Translations under genes and position numbers: made by a program
NCBI RefSeq assembly: GCF_016239305.1
Contig: NZ_JAEHOQ010000003.1
Coordinates: 124,001 to 188,000, forward strand
Length of the DNA stretch: 64,000 nucleotides
DNA from: Proteus vulgaris
Lineage (GTDB): Bacteria > Pseudomonadota > Gammaproteobacteria > Enterobacterales > Enterobacteriaceae
Direction of reading: 5' to 3'
Notes under the pieces: model-generated
What the model saw: only the letters and a program-made list of their open reading frames with translations
The model's database searches: none
Told to the model about the DNA's origin: nothing
Part shown: piece by piece, positions 45,073-54,699 of the stretch
How positions within the stretch are numbered: position 1 is the first letter of the stretch
Layout of the letters: each line of letters begins with the position of its first letter

Positions 45073-45414
45073 TTACTCGTTATGTGAAAAAGAACGTTGG
45101 ATCTCAACAGCTAAACGCTCACCGACCTTAATTAATTCTCCTTGAGCAATAGAAAGGCCATTTACTTTTAAAATAATCTGTTGATGTGCTTCTTCAGGTA
45201 GCATGATATGTTGCCCTGATTTCAGATTTTCTATTTCTTCAATTAATAATGTTTTACTAGTTAAAATAAAAGAAACAGTGACAGGAATAGTACCGATGGG
45301 TACTAATCTTTTCTCTTCATCAGTAGTAAAAGATCGACTCTCTATTTCATGTGCTGATTTGTTTTGTTCATTACTGTCTGATATTTTTGATTCAGTATCA
45401 TTTAATAGTTGCAC
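45073..45414 (-). CDS. Possible internal translation product of sctQ (SctQ-C)
   Basis: An in-frame GTG at 45414 (Val197 of SctQ) has GGGGA 7 nt upstream and would give a 113-residue C-terminal protein. SpaO starts its short form at a GTG near codon 203 and Spa33 near codon 192, so position and codon type agree. The product would contain the last SPOA region. It is predicted from sequence and family knowledge only. Confidence 0.45.
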   Translation of the reverse strand: MQLLNDTESKISDSNEQNKSAHEIESRSFTTDEEKRLVPIGTIPVTVSFILTSKTLLIEEIENLKSGQHIMLPEEAHQQIILKVNGLSIAQGELIKVGERLAVEIQRSFSHNE

Positions 45415-46002
45415 GCCATTTTCCCCATCCCATTCAAATTTCATCCATTTTCTCTGACCTAGAAACAAATAAGATGATATTTTTTCTATAAGTAATACAT
45501 CACCAAGTAATAAATTTTTTAATAATGAAAGAGAAATCTGGCTCGTTCCTAAACAAAAATCTCCTATAACTCCTAACTTTTTATTAGATAGCGCTATCCA
45601 TTGGAAATGCCCTTTTATTTCATAAATAAAAACATCACCAAGATCACTGCTAATTTTGGGATACTCTCCGATTACTGATTGGCCTAAACAAATATCCTTT
45701 ACACGCAATAAAAAAGGTATTGATGAAAATGAAAATAAAATCTGAGTATAATTTTGAATAAAAAGAGAACACAAATAAGAAGAAGGAACCAACTCCCAGT
45801 CAATCTTTTTCTCAGGATAAAGCCTATCCATAACGTAATTAACGGACATTAATCCATTAAAGGAACCAAGTGAATTTTTTCCATAGATAGAAAAATAATA
45901 ACACCTTTTATCTACTGGATATGATTGAAATAAAGCAGAAAAACATCGCATGGTGTTATCATCATCATTATCTTTTACACACGTTAATAATGGTGTATTC
46001 AT
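45073..46002 (-). CDS. sctQ: Type III cytoplasmic ring (sorting platform) protein SctQ (SpaO/Spa33)
   Basis: The 309-residue protein holds C-terminal SPOA-type domains (VPIGTIPVTVSFILTSKTLLIEEI and ILKVNGLSIAQGELIKVGERLAVEI). It forms pods beneath the needle complex with SctK and SctL and receives chaperone-substrate complexes. Position and length fit SpaO (303) and Spa33 (293). In those proteins an internal start yields a short C-terminal product that joins the ring. A candidate for the same, GTG at residue 197, is listed separately. The ATG overlaps the sctP stop as ATGA. Confidence 0.88.
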   Translation of the reverse strand: MNTPLLTCVKDNDDDNTMRCFSALFQSYPVDKRCYYFSIYGKNSLGSFNGLMSVNYVMDRLYPEKKIDWELVPSSYLCSLFIQNYTQILFSFSSIPFLLRVKDICLGQSVIGEYPKISSDLGDVFIYEIKGHFQWIALSNKKLGVIGDFCLGTSQISLSLLKNLLLGDVLLIEKISSYLFLGQRKWMKFEWDGENGVQLLNDTESKISDSNEQNKSAHEIESRSFTTDEEKRLVPIGTIPVTVSFILTSKTLLIEEIENLKSGQHIMLPEEAHQQIILKVNGLSIAQGELIKVGERLAVEIQRSFSHNE

Positions 46003-46880
46003 AAATCACCATCCTCTTTTCTAGGATCTGCATCAATTGAAGCAATATAGTCATGTTCATTTTCCGAGCTGTTCTCTAACGATAATGTTGCTCTACCTTG
46101 ATACTGATTTAAATTATCCAGAGAAGTTTGGTAAACACGTCCTGTAGAGGCAATAAATTGCATCTGCTGTTTCATAAAAAAAAGAATTTTTATTTGATGG
46201 TGTTCCTTTCCCCACTGTTTAAAAACATAGGTAATATCACTTTTTTCGGTGGGTTGTGTTGCATGTAATATTCGCCAACAAGACACTTCCAGTGGTGATT
46301 TATTCACCGTTTTGACGTCTGTTTGAGGTTGTTGCACAAATACTACATTTTCAGATAATTGTGTAGAATTAGTATTATTTTCTGTATCAACTTTATACGT
46401 ATTCTTTATTTCGTCATTAAGTACATCGTTTATCTTATTTTGTTTACTGATATTATTTTTAATATTACTTTTTTTATTTAACAAATCATCACTAATGATA
46501 GTATTTTTTACTTCAAGACTTTGTTTAGTTTTGTTACTTTCTTTTTCTTTTATAATTGACGCTTTATCTACTGATTTATCAGATAATTTTTCTTCTATTT
46601 TGTTAGAACGAAAAAACATCATATTTCTATTTATCAAAAATAGTCCTTCACTATCTTCCCTTTCTTCAATATCTGATGATATCTCTAAATCTTTATTTTT
46701 TTCATTTAACAACACATTAGTTTTATTTAATTTTAGAAATGTTTCTAACTTCATCTCTAGTTTTTGTTTATCTTTAGGAGAAACTTTTTGACATTGATAT
46801 AAAACTATTTCATCAAAAGCGTATTCATTACTAGGAATTATATTATTTGTTTTTAAATTATTAGATACTATCATTGTCAT
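45999..46880 (-). CDS. sctP: Needle length regulator SctP candidate (SpaN/InvJ position)
   Basis: The 293-residue product is hydrophilic, rich in Lys, Asn and Ser in the N-terminal two thirds, and more structured at the C-terminal end (SCWRILHATQPTEKSDITYVFKQWGKEHHQIKI). This is the usual build of InvJ/SpaN/Spa32, the secreted ruler that sets needle length and triggers the SctU switch. Sequence similarity is low in this family, so the assignment rests on order (after SctO, before SctQ), size (InvJ 336, Spa32 292) and composition. I chose ATG 46880 (AGGAG 10 nt before it); ATG 46904 and ATG 46874 are alternatives. Confidence 0.75.
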   Translation of the reverse strand: MTMIVSNNLKTNNIIPSNEYAFDEIVLYQCQKVSPKDKQKLEMKLETFLKLNKTNVLLNEKNKDLEISSDIEEREDSEGLFLINRNMMFFRSNKIEEKLSDKSVDKASIIKEKESNKTKQSLEVKNTIISDDLLNKKSNIKNNISKQNKINDVLNDEIKNTYKVDTENNTNSTQLSENVVFVQQPQTDVKTVNKSPLEVSCWRILHATQPTEKSDITYVFKQWGKEHHQIKILFFMKQQMQFIASTGRVYQTSLDNLNQYQGRATLSLENSSENEHDYIASIDADPRKEDGDL

Positions 46881-47322
46881 ACAAAGCGATCTCCTGTATA
46901 TCACATTGTTCTAAACGTTCTATATATACCTGTAATTCTTTCTGCTTTCTATCAAAATAGCATTGCATTTTCTTCTGTTTTTTTATTGTTATAATATATT
47001 CTTTTTCAAGTTCTTTTTTTTCTTCTTTCAGTTTTTTTTGTTGTCCAACTATTTCTTTAAGCTGAGTTTGACATAAATTTAATGAAGATAAGACAATCGC
47101 TTTCTTTCTTCTTTGATGATAAAAAGAAATAACGGAATAAATACCTATTCTTTCATAATTTGGTATTTCATTTTTCAATAATTCCATTAATTTCTTTTGT
47201 TCTTGTTTTTTATTTTCTGACTCAGTTAATAATTTTTCATATTGATATTGTTTTTTTTCAATATTCCTTTTCCGCTTAACTAACAAATTAATGACAGCTT
47301 GTTGTTTAATTGGCAATCGCAT
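46861..47322 (-). CDS. sctO: Type III stalk protein SctO candidate (SpaM/InvI/Spa13)
   Basis: A 153-residue coiled-coil protein, almost wholly charged heptads with many Lys, Glu and Gln. Its position between the ATPase and the SctP gene and its size match SpaM (147) and Spa13. SctO proteins are the central stalk between the ATPase ring and the gate protein SctV. Several A runs of the coding strand are long, including an A8 run near 47032-47039. The homologue spa13 in Shigella is known for transcriptional slippage at such a tract, but the frame here is complete. It overlaps sctN by 17 nt and sctP by 20 nt. Confidence 0.8.
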   Translation of the reverse strand: MRLPIKQQAVINLLVKRKRNIEKKQYQYEKLLTESENKKQEQKKLMELLKNEIPNYERIGIYSVISFYHQRRKKAIVLSSLNLCQTQLKEIVGQQKKLKEEKKELEKEYIITIKKQKKMQCYFDRKQKELQVYIERLEQCDIQEIALYDNDSI

Positions 47323-48607
47323 ACAACTTTTCTAATGTTTGCTGAAATTCTGCTTTTTCTTTAAATGACTGCATTAAAAATTGTTCAACCTTAGATTGTT
47401 TATTTACGGCTTCATCATTTAATACACTATCCCCGATACGGTATTCGCCAAATTCTTGTAACAGTTTAATATCCTGTAATCGCATTAAAATTTGTCTTAT
47501 TTTTAATCCTGCCTGTTGTTGTCGTTCATCTGTAATTTGCTGAAAAAGGCGACTCACACTTGCTAAAATATCGATAGCCGGATAATGGCCTGATGCGGCT
47601 ATTTTTCGTGAAAGGTAAATATGTCCATCAACGATAGAGCGAACTTCTTCACCTATTGCATCAGGTTCATCATCACTTTCTAATAAGACGGTGTAAAATG
47701 CAGTAATAGATCCTTGATTTGTCACACCAGGTCTTTCTAAAATGGCCGGTAATGTATCAAAAACTGAAGCGGGGTAGCCTTTACGGACAGGTAATTCGCC
47801 CGCTGTTAACGCGACATCTCGTAACGCTCGGCAATAACGTGTTATTGAATCAATAAATAAAACAACGTGTTTACCTTGTTCACGAAAATATTCAGCAACT
47901 GTAGTCGCCACTAATGCCGCATTACAGCGATCAATCGCAGGTTTTTCTGAGGTTGAACAAATCAATACTACCTTATTACACCGACTATCTTGTTTTAATT
48001 CTTCGACAAATTCGGTAACTTCTCGACCTCGTTCACCAATTAATCCAATAACAAATACATCTGCTTGAGAAAAACGAATAATCATATTCAGCAACATCGT
48101 TTTTCCTGTTCCGGCACTGGCAAATATTCCCATTCTTTGCCCTAAGCCACAACTTAGTAATCCATCTATTGCACGAACTCCTGACTGAAATAATGTCGTA
48201 ATGGGTAATCGATCATTATATGCAGGAGGCTGTGCATGAACAGGGTATAATTTAGATGGTAAATCTTCCGATAAATTTTTACCGTCAAATCGTAATAAAC
48301 AATGCCCTTTAATATCAATCATGCTACCTAATACACGATGATTTAAAGCAACAGAGAAAGCCTCACCCGTTGGCTCTACGATAATTTGCAAAGAATAGCC
48401 TTGAGAGTTGCCCATCATACTCAATATTGTTATTCCGTGGCGAAATCCAATAACAATAGCTTCACCAATTGGTATGCTATTTTCTATGCTATTTCTAATT
48501 TGACAAATTTCACCAATAAAAACATTACGCAACATCACCTCAAGAATATTACCTTGTATCCGAATTGGGTGTGCGGCATAACGAAAAGGGGAAAATGCGT
48601 TAGCCAT
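47306..48607 (-). CDS. sctN: Type III secretion ATPase SctN (InvC/Spa47)
   Basis: The 433-residue ATPase shows Walker A GIFASAGTGKT (160-170), catalytic glutamate Glu192 in GERGREV, Walker B VVLFID (248-253) and the SITRYCRALRDVALTAGELPVRKGYP block. It forms the hexamer that strips chaperones from substrates and unfolds them at the base of the machine. The N-terminal domain binds SctL and the C-terminal domain holds helices for substrates. Length agrees with InvC (431) and Spa47 (430). The ATG lies 2 nt after the stop of the upstream chaperone-like gene. Confidence 0.97.
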   Translation of the reverse strand: MANAFSPFRYAAHPIRIQGNILEVMLRNVFIGEICQIRNSIENSIPIGEAIVIGFRHGITILSMMGNSQGYSLQIIVEPTGEAFSVALNHRVLGSMIDIKGHCLLRFDGKNLSEDLPSKLYPVHAQPPAYNDRLPITTLFQSGVRAIDGLLSCGLGQRMGIFASAGTGKTMLLNMIIRFSQADVFVIGLIGERGREVTEFVEELKQDSRCNKVVLICSTSEKPAIDRCNAALVATTVAEYFREQGKHVVLFIDSITRYCRALRDVALTAGELPVRKGYPASVFDTLPAILERPGVTNQGSITAFYTVLLESDDEPDAIGEEVRSIVDGHIYLSRKIAASGHYPAIDILASVSRLFQQITDERQQQAGLKIRQILMRLQDIKLLQEFGEYRIGDSVLNDEAVNKQSKVEQFLMQSFKEKAEFQQTLEKLYAIAN

Positions 48608-48609
48608 GA

Positions 48610-49023
48610 CTAATTAATAAATTGCTGGTTAATTCGATTCATGACTTGAAAAAACTCATCTATCGCTTTTGCCATTGTTTCACCATTTTGTAAGGCTATT
48701 GGCATAAAAGAGGCGCGTAATTCTAGATCATTTTCAACTTTAACTAACGCTGGTTGGCCTGGATAAAAGCTTTCTGTTTCTGAGTTCACATAACTTAATA
48801 TAATTTCTGCACTATTTTGTCTTAATTGATTTTCATCATACTCTCGTAATACCGACCAAATCATAGGAACATTATCAACAATTAATAAATTAATATCAGG
48901 CATATCACCTAAGCTAATCGTAATAGTCGAATGGTTATCGATAGAGTGCCCTCCAGAAAAAAGGTCTGTTCGACCAATAACGTTCATAGCATCTATAAGT
49001 AATTGTGCGAGATCAAATGACAT
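48610..49023 (-). CDS. Class IB type III chaperone, InvB/Spa15 family
   Basis: A 137-residue acidic protein between SctV and SctN, the fixed place of InvB/SpaK and Spa15. Visible family features are the beta-rich centre DMPDINLLIVDNVPMIWSVL, the LELRASFMPI strand, and a final amphipathic helix. Chaperones of this class bind several effectors and deliver them to the ATPase. No effector gene was found in the window, so the client proteins must be encoded elsewhere, or the chaperone now serves a distant set. Confidence 0.82.
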   Translation of the reverse strand: MSFDLAQLLIDAMNVIGRTDLFSGGHSIDNHSTITISLGDMPDINLLIVDNVPMIWSVLREYDENQLRQNSAEIILSYVNSETESFYPGQPALVKVENDLELRASFMPIALQNGETMAKAIDEFFQVMNRINQQFIN

Positions 49024-49032
49024 ATTATTCCT

Positions 49033-51126
49033 CTAAATAGTCTGTAAAACATTTATTTCAATATCTGATGAAATTTCATCGTATGATAAAACGGATAGTT
49101 GTGAGAACTGTGTTTCTAATAATTTCCTTACAAATCGTCTTATATCAATTGCAGTTAATAAAACATAATCTTTAATATATTTTATTTCATCAAGAGCAAC
49201 TGTTATTTTTTCTAAAATAACATCAAGCTCCGCAGGCTCTAAGTTTAAAAATGTCCCTGATGATGTTTGCCTAATTCCATCACGAATAATTACTTCAATT
49301 TCATTAGATAATATAACAACATTGAGTTGATTATTTTTAGAAAAAAAACCACTTATATAACGAGAGAGTAATGTTCGAATATGTTCAGTGAGCAAAATGG
49401 GATCTTTCTCTTTCCCACCCCATTGTACTAATCCACCAATAATCGTTTTAATATTCCTTATCGGTATTTTTTCTTGTACTAATCTCTGTAAAACTTCATT
49501 TATTCTTTGAATGGAAATTTGCCGATAGCATTCTTTCATCAATTCTGGTGATTTTACTTCTACTTTATCTAGTATATCTTTTGTTTCTTGTATACCTAAA
49601 AATTCCACAATATTTTCTGTAATTAAATTAGAAAATTTCTGATAAAAATAGTTATCTGAACTTATTAATTGAAAATTAAGTTTCATTAATAATGATTTAT
49701 TTTCTTCATCAGTCCAATAGGTTTTTCCCCCCTTACATTCTAATTCAACATACTTTAATCCTAAAGAAAAAAATTCATCTGTCGGTGTTTCTATATTAAT
49801 AAGAGGAAAGGAACAATAAAATTCATCCGCTTTAATTTCATTAATTAAAATGATGACTTTATCTTTATCAATAGTGTCAGAATAATAAATTAAGATATCA
49901 GGAAGTAAAACCCCATATTGTAATATAAATTCTTTCTTTAACCATTTATCAAAGACCTTTTTTGTTAGATAATTTTTCTTTTGTACTGAAAGTGTTACGA
50001 TTAGTGGCAGTGTTTCTGCTTGTGATAAAGAAATTATTTCTGTTGCTAATTGGTTTTCCTCTTCCTGTTCTTTTTTCCCAGAAAAAAGATTAGACATAAT
50101 ACCTTTTTTCTCATCATCTTCTTCATAGTGAGGAATATCACTATTCTCAGCGATTTTCTTTTTTTTATCCCAAATATTTTTTTTGAAAAAATAGCATCCA
50201 ATAATCGTAGATAAAATAATAAAGACAGGCGTTGGAAAGCCTGGTAAAAAACCAATAGCAAAAGCAAGCAATGCAGTAATTAATAGTGCGAAATCTTGAG
50301 ATAGCAACTCATTCATAATACTTGAGCCTAAATTTTTATTTTCATCTCCGACTCTTGTAACAATAAATCCGGCACTAATTGAGATTAATAAAGCAGGGAT
50401 TTGCGCCACTAAACCATCACCAATGGTTAATAATGTATAAGTTTGTAATGCTTGAGAAAGTGACATCCCCATTTGCGCCATGCCAACAGACATTCCACCA
50501 ATTAAATTAACAAAGATAATCACAATACCTGCAATAGCATCACCTTTAATAAATTTCATTGCACCATCAAATGAACCATAAAGCTGACTTTCTTGTCCTA
50601 ATTCCTTCCGCCTAATTTTAACTTCATCATTATTAATGATGCCTGATTTCAAATCCGCATCAATGCTCATTTGTTTACCTGGCATACCATCAAGAGAAAA
50701 ACGTGCAGCAACCTCGGCAACTCGTTCAGAGCCTTTTGTAATAACAAGAAATTGCACTACCGTCACGATAGAGAAGACCACAAAACCAACAACTAAATTT
50801 TCTCCAATAACAAACTCACCAAAAGAAGTAATAATTTCTCCAGCATCAGCATCTAATAAGATAAGTCGACTAGTACTAATTGATAGTGCTAAACGAAATA
50901 ATGTTGTAATCAAGAGTAATGCAGGAAACGTCTTAAAGTTTAATATTCGAGTGACATAAAAAGAGCTCATCAATATCAATAATGCAATCGTGATATTAAG
51001 ACCTATAAGAAAATCAACCAAATAGGTAGGTAATGGCATAATTAGCATTAAAATAACTAAAATTATCACTGACAACACAATAAGTTCTGGGCGATTTCTT
51101 ATAGAGAAAAGAAATTTATATATCAT
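49033..51126 (-). CDS. sctV: Type III export gate protein SctV (InvA/MxiA)
   Basis: The 697-residue protein has eight membrane segments in the first 330 residues and a large cytoplasmic domain that forms a nonameric ring. Family signatures are the FHIPEP-like block EVAARFSLDGMPGKQMSIDADLKSGII near residue 140 and GDGLVAQIPALLISISAGFIVTRV near residue 237. It guides unfolded substrates to the gate SctRST. The length is close to InvA (685) and MxiA (686). It follows the gatekeeper gene by 22 nt. Confidence 0.97.
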   Translation of the reverse strand: MIYKFLFSIRNRPELIVLSVIILVILMLIMPLPTYLVDFLIGLNITIALLILMSSFYVTRILNFKTFPALLLITTLFRLALSISTSRLILLDADAGEIITSFGEFVIGENLVVGFVVFSIVTVVQFLVITKGSERVAEVAARFSLDGMPGKQMSIDADLKSGIINNDEVKIRRKELGQESQLYGSFDGAMKFIKGDAIAGIVIIFVNLIGGMSVGMAQMGMSLSQALQTYTLLTIGDGLVAQIPALLISISAGFIVTRVGDENKNLGSSIMNELLSQDFALLITALLAFAIGFLPGFPTPVFIILSTIIGCYFFKKNIWDKKKKIAENSDIPHYEEDDEKKGIMSNLFSGKKEQEEENQLATEIISLSQAETLPLIVTLSVQKKNYLTKKVFDKWLKKEFILQYGVLLPDILIYYSDTIDKDKVIILINEIKADEFYCSFPLINIETPTDEFFSLGLKYVELECKGGKTYWTDEENKSLLMKLNFQLISSDNYFYQKFSNLITENIVEFLGIQETKDILDKVEVKSPELMKECYRQISIQRINEVLQRLVQEKIPIRNIKTIIGGLVQWGGKEKDPILLTEHIRTLLSRYISGFFSKNNQLNVVILSNEIEVIIRDGIRQTSSGTFLNLEPAELDVILEKITVALDEIKYIKDYVLLTAIDIRRFVRKLLETQFSQLSVLSYDEISSDIEINVLQTI

Positions 51127-51148
51127 TATTAATATCCATTAAAAATAA

Positions 51149-52237
51149 CTATTTATTTTTTCTTAATTCAAATTTTTCCATATAGATATATTTATCCATA
51201 ATACTTTGTATTATTTCTTGGCAAGACACCCTATTTTCATCAGATAAATACAAACATTTTGGATATCTATTGAATAGTGTTCTTATTATTTGTAAAAATC
51301 GCATTTTTACGGTTATTAATAAATCCGAGCATTCTTTAGATAATAAATCTAACAAATAGATATTCATTTCATCGGGTATTGTCATACCATAATAGAATAA
51401 TTGATAAAGTTGTTTTTCTGATAATATATATTGCAACTCTTTTTCTTTAAAAAGATCCATTCCTAATGAAATAAAACTATATATCGCTCGTAATTTATTG
51501 ACTCTTTCTAAAAGTAAACCAAATTCTGAACTTTGTGAGCAACTCGGCATTAAAGACTGCATATCATATAACAAACTTTGTGCCAGAAACGTAAAAATAA
51601 TCGTACATCGATCAATATCATATTCTTCTATTAAAAACTGAAAGAAATAGATTGGCTCTAAATCTAAATCAAGATAACTACGATAAAGATCTCGTAATAC
51701 AGAGGGATTAAGTGATAATAATTTACCAAATATTTTTGCTTTTAAAGCGACATTAATTCCCGCCCGAATATTTTTTGCATGTTCTCCTTCCAGCATACGT
51801 ACAATTTCATTTTCTATCTCAGCATCTAATTGCGCACCCAATTTTTTCTTTCTAATTAATTCCCTCAAAACCATAATCAAATCACTATCGTCAGGAAACA
51901 TCTGCCGTAAATAAGCCAATAAATCCTGTAAACTTTGATCTGATTTTTTAAACATTTTTAATACTTTATCTAATTTTTTATCTGCACCTTCCTCTGTAAT
52001 ATATAAAGTACTATTTCCTCGTTCTGCTTTTTTATCTAGTCTTTTTCCATAACGTTGTGAGAACTGTGAGGCAACCATCGACATATCATCAGCAATTTCC
52101 ATCAATTGATTTTGATAGTTCTGTCTTTCTGAAATTTTAGGCTGCTTATCTTCGTTGTCTCTTTTATTTTCATGATTAACTTTATTTTCTTTTATTCCAA
52201 TTTGAATTGGGAGCGTCGATTTAGTTGGTACAATCAT
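51149..52237 (-). CDS. sctW: Type III gatekeeper SctW (InvE/MxiC)
   Basis: A 362-residue helical protein of the InvE/MxiC/SepL group, which holds back effectors until translocators have been sent. The N-terminal QFSQRYGKRLDKKAERGNSTLYI and central LGAQLDAEIENEIVRMLEGEHAKNIRAGINVA blocks match the family. Length is normal (InvE 372, MxiC 355). The start lies 4 nt after the secretin stop. It is encoded between secretin and SctV, as in SPI-1 invGEA. Confidence 0.92.
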   Translation of the reverse strand: MIVPTKSTLPIQIGIKENKVNHENKRDNEDKQPKISERQNYQNQLMEIADDMSMVASQFSQRYGKRLDKKAERGNSTLYITEEGADKKLDKVLKMFKKSDQSLQDLLAYLRQMFPDDSDLIMVLRELIRKKKLGAQLDAEIENEIVRMLEGEHAKNIRAGINVALKAKIFGKLLSLNPSVLRDLYRSYLDLDLEPIYFFQFLIEEYDIDRCTIIFTFLAQSLLYDMQSLMPSCSQSSEFGLLLERVNKLRAIYSFISLGMDLFKEKELQYILSEKQLYQLFYYGMTIPDEMNIYLLDLLSKECSDLLITVKMRFLQIIRTLFNRYPKCLYLSDENRVSCQEIIQSIMDKYIYMEKFELRKNK

Positions 52238-52241
52238 GGCA

Positions 52242-53960
52242 TTACCTCATAAAACTCTGAAGTTGCTGCAATGCCTGTGTCGTTTTTTTATTTATCGGTT
52301 GAAAAGGATCATCACTTAACGATTGTGAAATATCACTGTCAGTGCTTCCTAATAAACGTGGTTGTAACATAAAAATACGTACCATTTTTTTATTGTTATC
52401 CGACTTATATGTAAATAGTTTGCCCAATAAAGGGATCGCACTGAGAATTGGAATTTTAGACTCCGCATTGACATTATCTTCTCGTGTATATCCACCAATA
52501 AGCAAACTTCCCCCTTCTGAGACTCGTGCTACGGTACTAATATTGGTACGATTAATCGTAGGTAAACGCTCATTATCTTTACTTGAATCTTCTTTTTTTT
52601 CTGCGCCATCTTCCAAGTTAATGATCATTTCAATCTCTTTATTAGAACTACCAATACGAGGCAACACACTCATCATCGTGCCAAATGTTGTAGATTCTAA
52701 TGTTGCAACCCTTTCCCCCTTAATTTGAGTATAAAAGGTCGTATTATTATCAAAAATTGCAGGGGTATTTTCCTGAGTTAACAAGATGGGTCTTGATACC
52801 ATTTTTGCATCACCATCATCACTTAACGCTTTTATTTTACTAAGAAAACTAAAACCTGATGCCGGTGTTAAACTCGATGTATTAAATGAAAAGGCGTGAT
52901 TACCGGAGTCAAAACGTGCACTCCAATCAATTCCTAAGCTATCTGCCTTACTTTTTGAAATATCTATGATCCACAGTGAAAGCTCAACTTGCCGTTTAGG
53001 CTTATCGAGCTGAGTAATTAATGAATGGATTAATGCTAGACCTTCTCGACTGGTTTTAACCAATAAGCTATTTGATGCTGGCAACGGCACTAACTCGACA
53101 TGATATTGTCCCATTTGAGTAACAATAGGTGTTATCGAATAAGGCATCTCTTCACTTTCGCCATTGCTACTATTCGTATTTAAAGATGCGGAATATGTAT
53201 TCTGTTGATCTCTATTTTGTGGTGCTCTATGCGTTTCTTGTGTTTGTGAATGAAATAGCTGCTGTAATACTGTCGTAATACCTGGTAATACAATTTTTTC
53301 ATCACGTAATGAATAGTTGCGATCTTGAACAAAAGTATTTTTTAGTGCAAATATCTGCACAAATTCGTCTCCATAACGAGAGCTTCCCGTAGGAACTTGA
53401 TTATTCATTGTTTGTTGCTGTTTTTCTGTCGCAATATTATCAAGATAGTCAGCGGCGGCTTTCGCTAACTTAAGATAAATAGGTGGCCCAGATAAATAAA
53501 AAGTACGTTTATCTTTTCCTGCCCGTAGTGGAAAACGCAGATCGTACAAACCTACATCTTGCAAATATTCCTTAAGTTCATAAATACTAATATTTTTTAC
53601 TTGAAATAATGCCTGCTCAATTTCAGTATTGTCATACACATAAATTGCCTCACCATCATTAAAATAAAGTAATGACATACGGCGAACCATTGACTCAAAC
53701 GCCTCTTGTGGCGAAGCCAGTGAGAAATTACCAGTGATCCTTTTTTTCTTAACTGCCTGACTTAAAATAAAGGGTTTATTGAATTTATCTGATAAAACAA
53801 AGAAAAACTGCTCGATACGTGTGTCGACAGCAATAAACATATCGGGTTTTTTACTTTGATGTGTATAAATAATTTGTTCTTCTTCTGCTTTGACAGATAA
53901 AGGCAAACTACAACAAAGAAGTAATCCAATAATAAAATAGACTTTATTTTTTATATTCAT
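52242..53960 (-). CDS. sctC: Type III outer-membrane secretin SctC (InvG/MxiD)
   Basis: The 572-residue secretin starts with a signal peptide (MNIKNKVYFIIGLLLCCSLPLSVKA), so ATG 53960 is the true start. Longer in-frame starts would place coding sequence inside the regulator gene and hide the signal. N0/N1/N3 periplasmic domains (about 30-340) precede the secretin core, with the family block GGSLLIGGYTREDNVNAESKIPILS and GKLFTYKS near the end. It forms the 15- or 16-fold outer-membrane channel. InvG and MxiD need a pilotin lipoprotein for insertion; none is seen here. The start overlaps the sctX-like regulator gene by 17 nt. Confidence 0.95.
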   Translation of the reverse strand: MNIKNKVYFIIGLLLCCSLPLSVKAEEEQIIYTHQSKKPDMFIAVDTRIEQFFFVLSDKFNKPFILSQAVKKKRITGNFSLASPQEAFESMVRRMSLLYFNDGEAIYVYDNTEIEQALFQVKNISIYELKEYLQDVGLYDLRFPLRAGKDKRTFYLSGPPIYLKLAKAAADYLDNIATEKQQQTMNNQVPTGSSRYGDEFVQIFALKNTFVQDRNYSLRDEKIVLPGITTVLQQLFHSQTQETHRAPQNRDQQNTYSASLNTNSSNGESEEMPYSITPIVTQMGQYHVELVPLPASNSLLVKTSREGLALIHSLITQLDKPKRQVELSLWIIDISKSKADSLGIDWSARFDSGNHAFSFNTSSLTPASGFSFLSKIKALSDDGDAKMVSRPILLTQENTPAIFDNNTTFYTQIKGERVATLESTTFGTMMSVLPRIGSSNKEIEMIINLEDGAEKKEDSSKDNERLPTINRTNISTVARVSEGGSLLIGGYTREDNVNAESKIPILSAIPLLGKLFTYKSDNNKKMVRIFMLQPRLLGSTDSDISQSLSDDPFQPINKKTTQALQQLQSFMR

Positions 53961-54699
53961 AAAGAAAACGTCCAATTCGGCGAAATTCCGTTGGAGTAAT
54001 ACCAAATAATGTTTTAATTTCATTAGAGAAATGTGATGCAGAACTAAATCCATTATCAACGGCGATTTGTGTTAATGATTCATCCGTTGATAGCGTTGTT
54101 AAAATCGATGAAGCAGCACGCCATGAACGTAATTGGCTTTTACCGCAGTTCCCCAAATAACGTTTGCATAAGCGTCTAAAATGAGTACCAGATACGCCAT
54201 AACGTTCCCCTATTTGTGCAATATTGCTTTTTTTCTCATCTAAATAACTAATAAGATGCAAAATAAGCCAATAGCTTTCACTGTGCCTTATCGTCACAAA
54301 AAGTGGTTCTAATTGGCTATTCTCTTTTAATGCTTCACTAATTAAAGTGTGCTCTAGTGTTCCTTCGTTATTTTCTATATGAAAAATCTTCTGATTAATA
54401 TCAAATTCAGTTCCAATAGCTGTCATTTTTGAAAAATCACGCGCATAATCAATAAAAGCCAATAATCGAGCACAAATAAAAAAAGAACGTTTTTCTATTT
54501 TCCAAGTATGTGCTTCAGATTGAAAAACAACATCCTCACTTTTCGCATTATAAATAAATGCCTTACCTTGTACTATTTTTACAATTTTATTTTCATATAT
54601 TTTTATCGGAGAACCATCACTCAAAGGAATGCAATAGAATAAAGAATCACCCATCAATATATCATTGTCACCACTTATCTTTATATCATTTATTAACAT
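53944..54699 (-). CDS. invF: AraC-family regulator of the type III island (InvF/MxiE)
   Basis: A 251-residue regulator with a C-terminal AraC DNA-binding domain (about 160-248). Two helix-turn-helix units are visible in IAQIGERYGVSGTHFRRLCKRYLG and LTQIAVDNGFSSASHFSNEIKTLFGITPTEFRR. It is the first gene of the minus-strand cluster, the position of invF ahead of invG in SPI-1. InvF works with the chaperone SicA to turn on effector and translocon genes. A near-perfect dyad (54726-54745) lies 27 nt upstream and may be its own or another regulator's site. MxiE of Shigella has a slippage site; here the frame is complete. Confidence 0.9.
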   Translation of the reverse strand: MLINDIKISGDNDILMGDSLFYCIPLSDGSPIKIYENKIVKIVQGKAFIYNAKSEDVVFQSEAHTWKIEKRSFFICARLLAFIDYARDFSKMTAIGTEFDINQKIFHIENNEGTLEHTLISEALKENSQLEPLFVTIRHSESYWLILHLISYLDEKKSNIAQIGERYGVSGTHFRRLCKRYLGNCGKSQLRSWRAASSILTTLSTDESLTQIAVDNGFSSASHFSNEIKTLFGITPTEFRRIGRFLYEYKK

